This document shows, piece after piece, positions 6,638 through 7,291 of a stretch of DNA of 7,291 nucleotides. The notes below the pieces were generated by a model. The model saw only the letters and a list, made by a program, of their open reading frames with translations, was not told where the DNA came from and made no database searches. Numbering within the stretch: position 1 is the stretch's first letter; each line of letters opens with the position of its first letter. Position numbers and translations under genes: made by a program. Source of the DNA: Friedmanniella sp. (GTDB lineage: Bacteria; Actinomycetota; Actinomycetes; Propionibacteriales; Propionibacteriaceae); NCBI GenBank assembly GCA_025964935.1, contig JAOPXW010000383.1:1-7291 (forward strand), given 5' to 3'.

Positions 6638-7291
6638 CCGGGGTGAGGTAGACGTAGCCGTGGTGCCGGGTGAAGCCGAGCCGCGCGTACGCCGTCAGCG
6701 CGCCCGAGTTGGCCGCGTCGACCTGCAGGTAGACGGAGCGGGCCCCCCGCCGCGCCCCCCAGTGGCCCAGGGCGACGATCGCCGCGGTCGCCCAGCCGCG
6801 CCGTCGGTGCTCGGGCCGGGTCCAGACCGAGGCCACCCCCAGCCAGTCCCCGCTCAGGTGACCGCGCCCGATCGTGACCAGTGGGCCCCCGTCGAGCTCG
6901 GTGGCGCCGGCGAAGGCGCGCGGCGGCTGACCGTCCAGGATCATCCGCAGCAGGGCGGGGTCGGCGTCGTTGGGGCGGCTCTCCTGGTAGGCGTTCCACC
7001 ACTCCACCGCGAGGGTCTCGGTCACCCCCACCCGGGGGTCGCGGTCGCGGTGCGCGAGCAGATCGGTCAGCCGGGCGGCCAGCACGTCGGTGGGGACGTA
7101 GGTGTCGGTCCAGCCCAGGCCGCGCAGCCCGGCCTCCTGGGCCGAGCCCGCGATGGTCTGGGCCCGCGGGGGGATGGCGTGGGCCTCGGCGTACGCGGTG
7201 ATCCGACCCGCGGCCTCGGCCAGCGGCATCCCCGGGTCGCCGACGGCGTGGCAGGAGTTGGCCCGCCCGGTGAAGCCGCCGCCGGCCCGCA
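6624..7291 (-). CDS. GNAT family N-acetyltransferase (5' end outside window)
   Basis: The frame runs on the minus strand from the right edge to the TGA at 6626-6624, giving about 222 visible residues. The C-terminal half carries the acetyl-CoA-binding core: VASVWTRPEHRRRGWATAAI (motif A with an R-R-x-G-x-A loop), then VDAANSGALTAYARLGF, the usual last strand and helix of GNAT enzymes. An ATG at 7229-7227 is not the real start. The frame stays open upstream and encodes GGGFTGRANSCHAVGDPG, which continues into PLAEAAGRITAYAEAHAIPPRAQ; a GFTGRAN block followed by G(D/E)P is familiar from a family of actinobacterial GNAT proteins of roughly 300 residues (Rv0428c-like, from memory). I therefore expect some 80 residues to be missing. 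The substrate is unknown. The gene faces the VanW gene and their coding ends overlap by 14 bases (6624-6637). Confidence 0.85.
   Translation of the reverse strand, partial: RAGGGFTGRANSCHAVGDPGMPLAEAAGRITAYAEAHAIPPRAQTIAGSAQEAGLRGLGWTDTYVPTDVLAARLTDLLAHRDRDPRVGVTETLAVEWWNAYQESRPNDADPALLRMILDGQPPRAFAGATELDGGPLVTIGRGHLSGDWLGVASVWTRPEHRRRGWATAAIVALGHWGARRGARSVYLQVDAANSGALTAYARLGFTRHHGYVYLTPVRRR

Noticed and set aside
6881..7201. Plus-strand open frame and a second minus-strand frame (6604-7002) over the GNAT gene
   Set aside because: Arg/Gly/Pro-rich shadow translations without motifs; the GNAT frame has clear acetyl-CoA-binding motifs.

Overview
The window is a GC-rich, densely packed stretch of an actinomycete chromosome (Actinomycetota). 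Evidence for this is the strong G/C third-position bias on both strands, frequent GTG starts, and a mycothiol-biosynthesis deacetylase (MshB), since mycothiol is made essentially only by this phylum. Gene style would suit Propionibacteriales such as Nocardioidaceae, but that finer placement is only an impression. I see no mobile element, tRNA, rRNA or CRISPR array, and no gene-free stretch longer than about 75 bases.

Layout. (1) Bases 1-3345, plus strand: the end of a peptide/nickel-family ABC importer operon, with permease B (3' end only), permease C, ATPase D and ATPase F. The genes are overlapping or 13 bases apart and form one transcription unit; the solute-binding protein is presumably upstream, outside the window. 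(2) Bases 3346-3418: a short intergenic region with two inverted repeats and a -10-like TAGGGT placed so that transcription would begin at the GTG of the next gene (a leaderless arrangement). (3) Bases 3419-6637, plus strand: a likely second unit of mshB, a flavin-reductase-domain gene overlapping mshB by a GTGA, and, 28 bases on, a membrane-anchored VanW-domain protein with YoaR-like peptidoglycan-binding repeats. (4) Bases 6624-7291, minus strand: a GNAT acetyltransferase whose 5' end lies beyond the right edge. It converges on the VanW gene, and the two coding ends overlap by 14 bases.

How the genes may work together. The four transporter genes encode the membrane and motor parts of one importer: two permeases form the channel and two different ATPases drive it. 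MshB removes the acetyl group from GlcNAc-Ins in mycothiol synthesis, and the coupled flavin reductase would supply reduced flavin. Both are cytosolic redox functions, but a direct link between them is inference from gene overlap. The VanW protein acts outside the membrane, probably at the cell wall. Overall this is an ordinary-looking core region. The most interesting points are the leaderless-type mshB start, the mshB-flavin reductase coupling, the lone cysteine pair in the VanW protein, and the convergent coding overlap.
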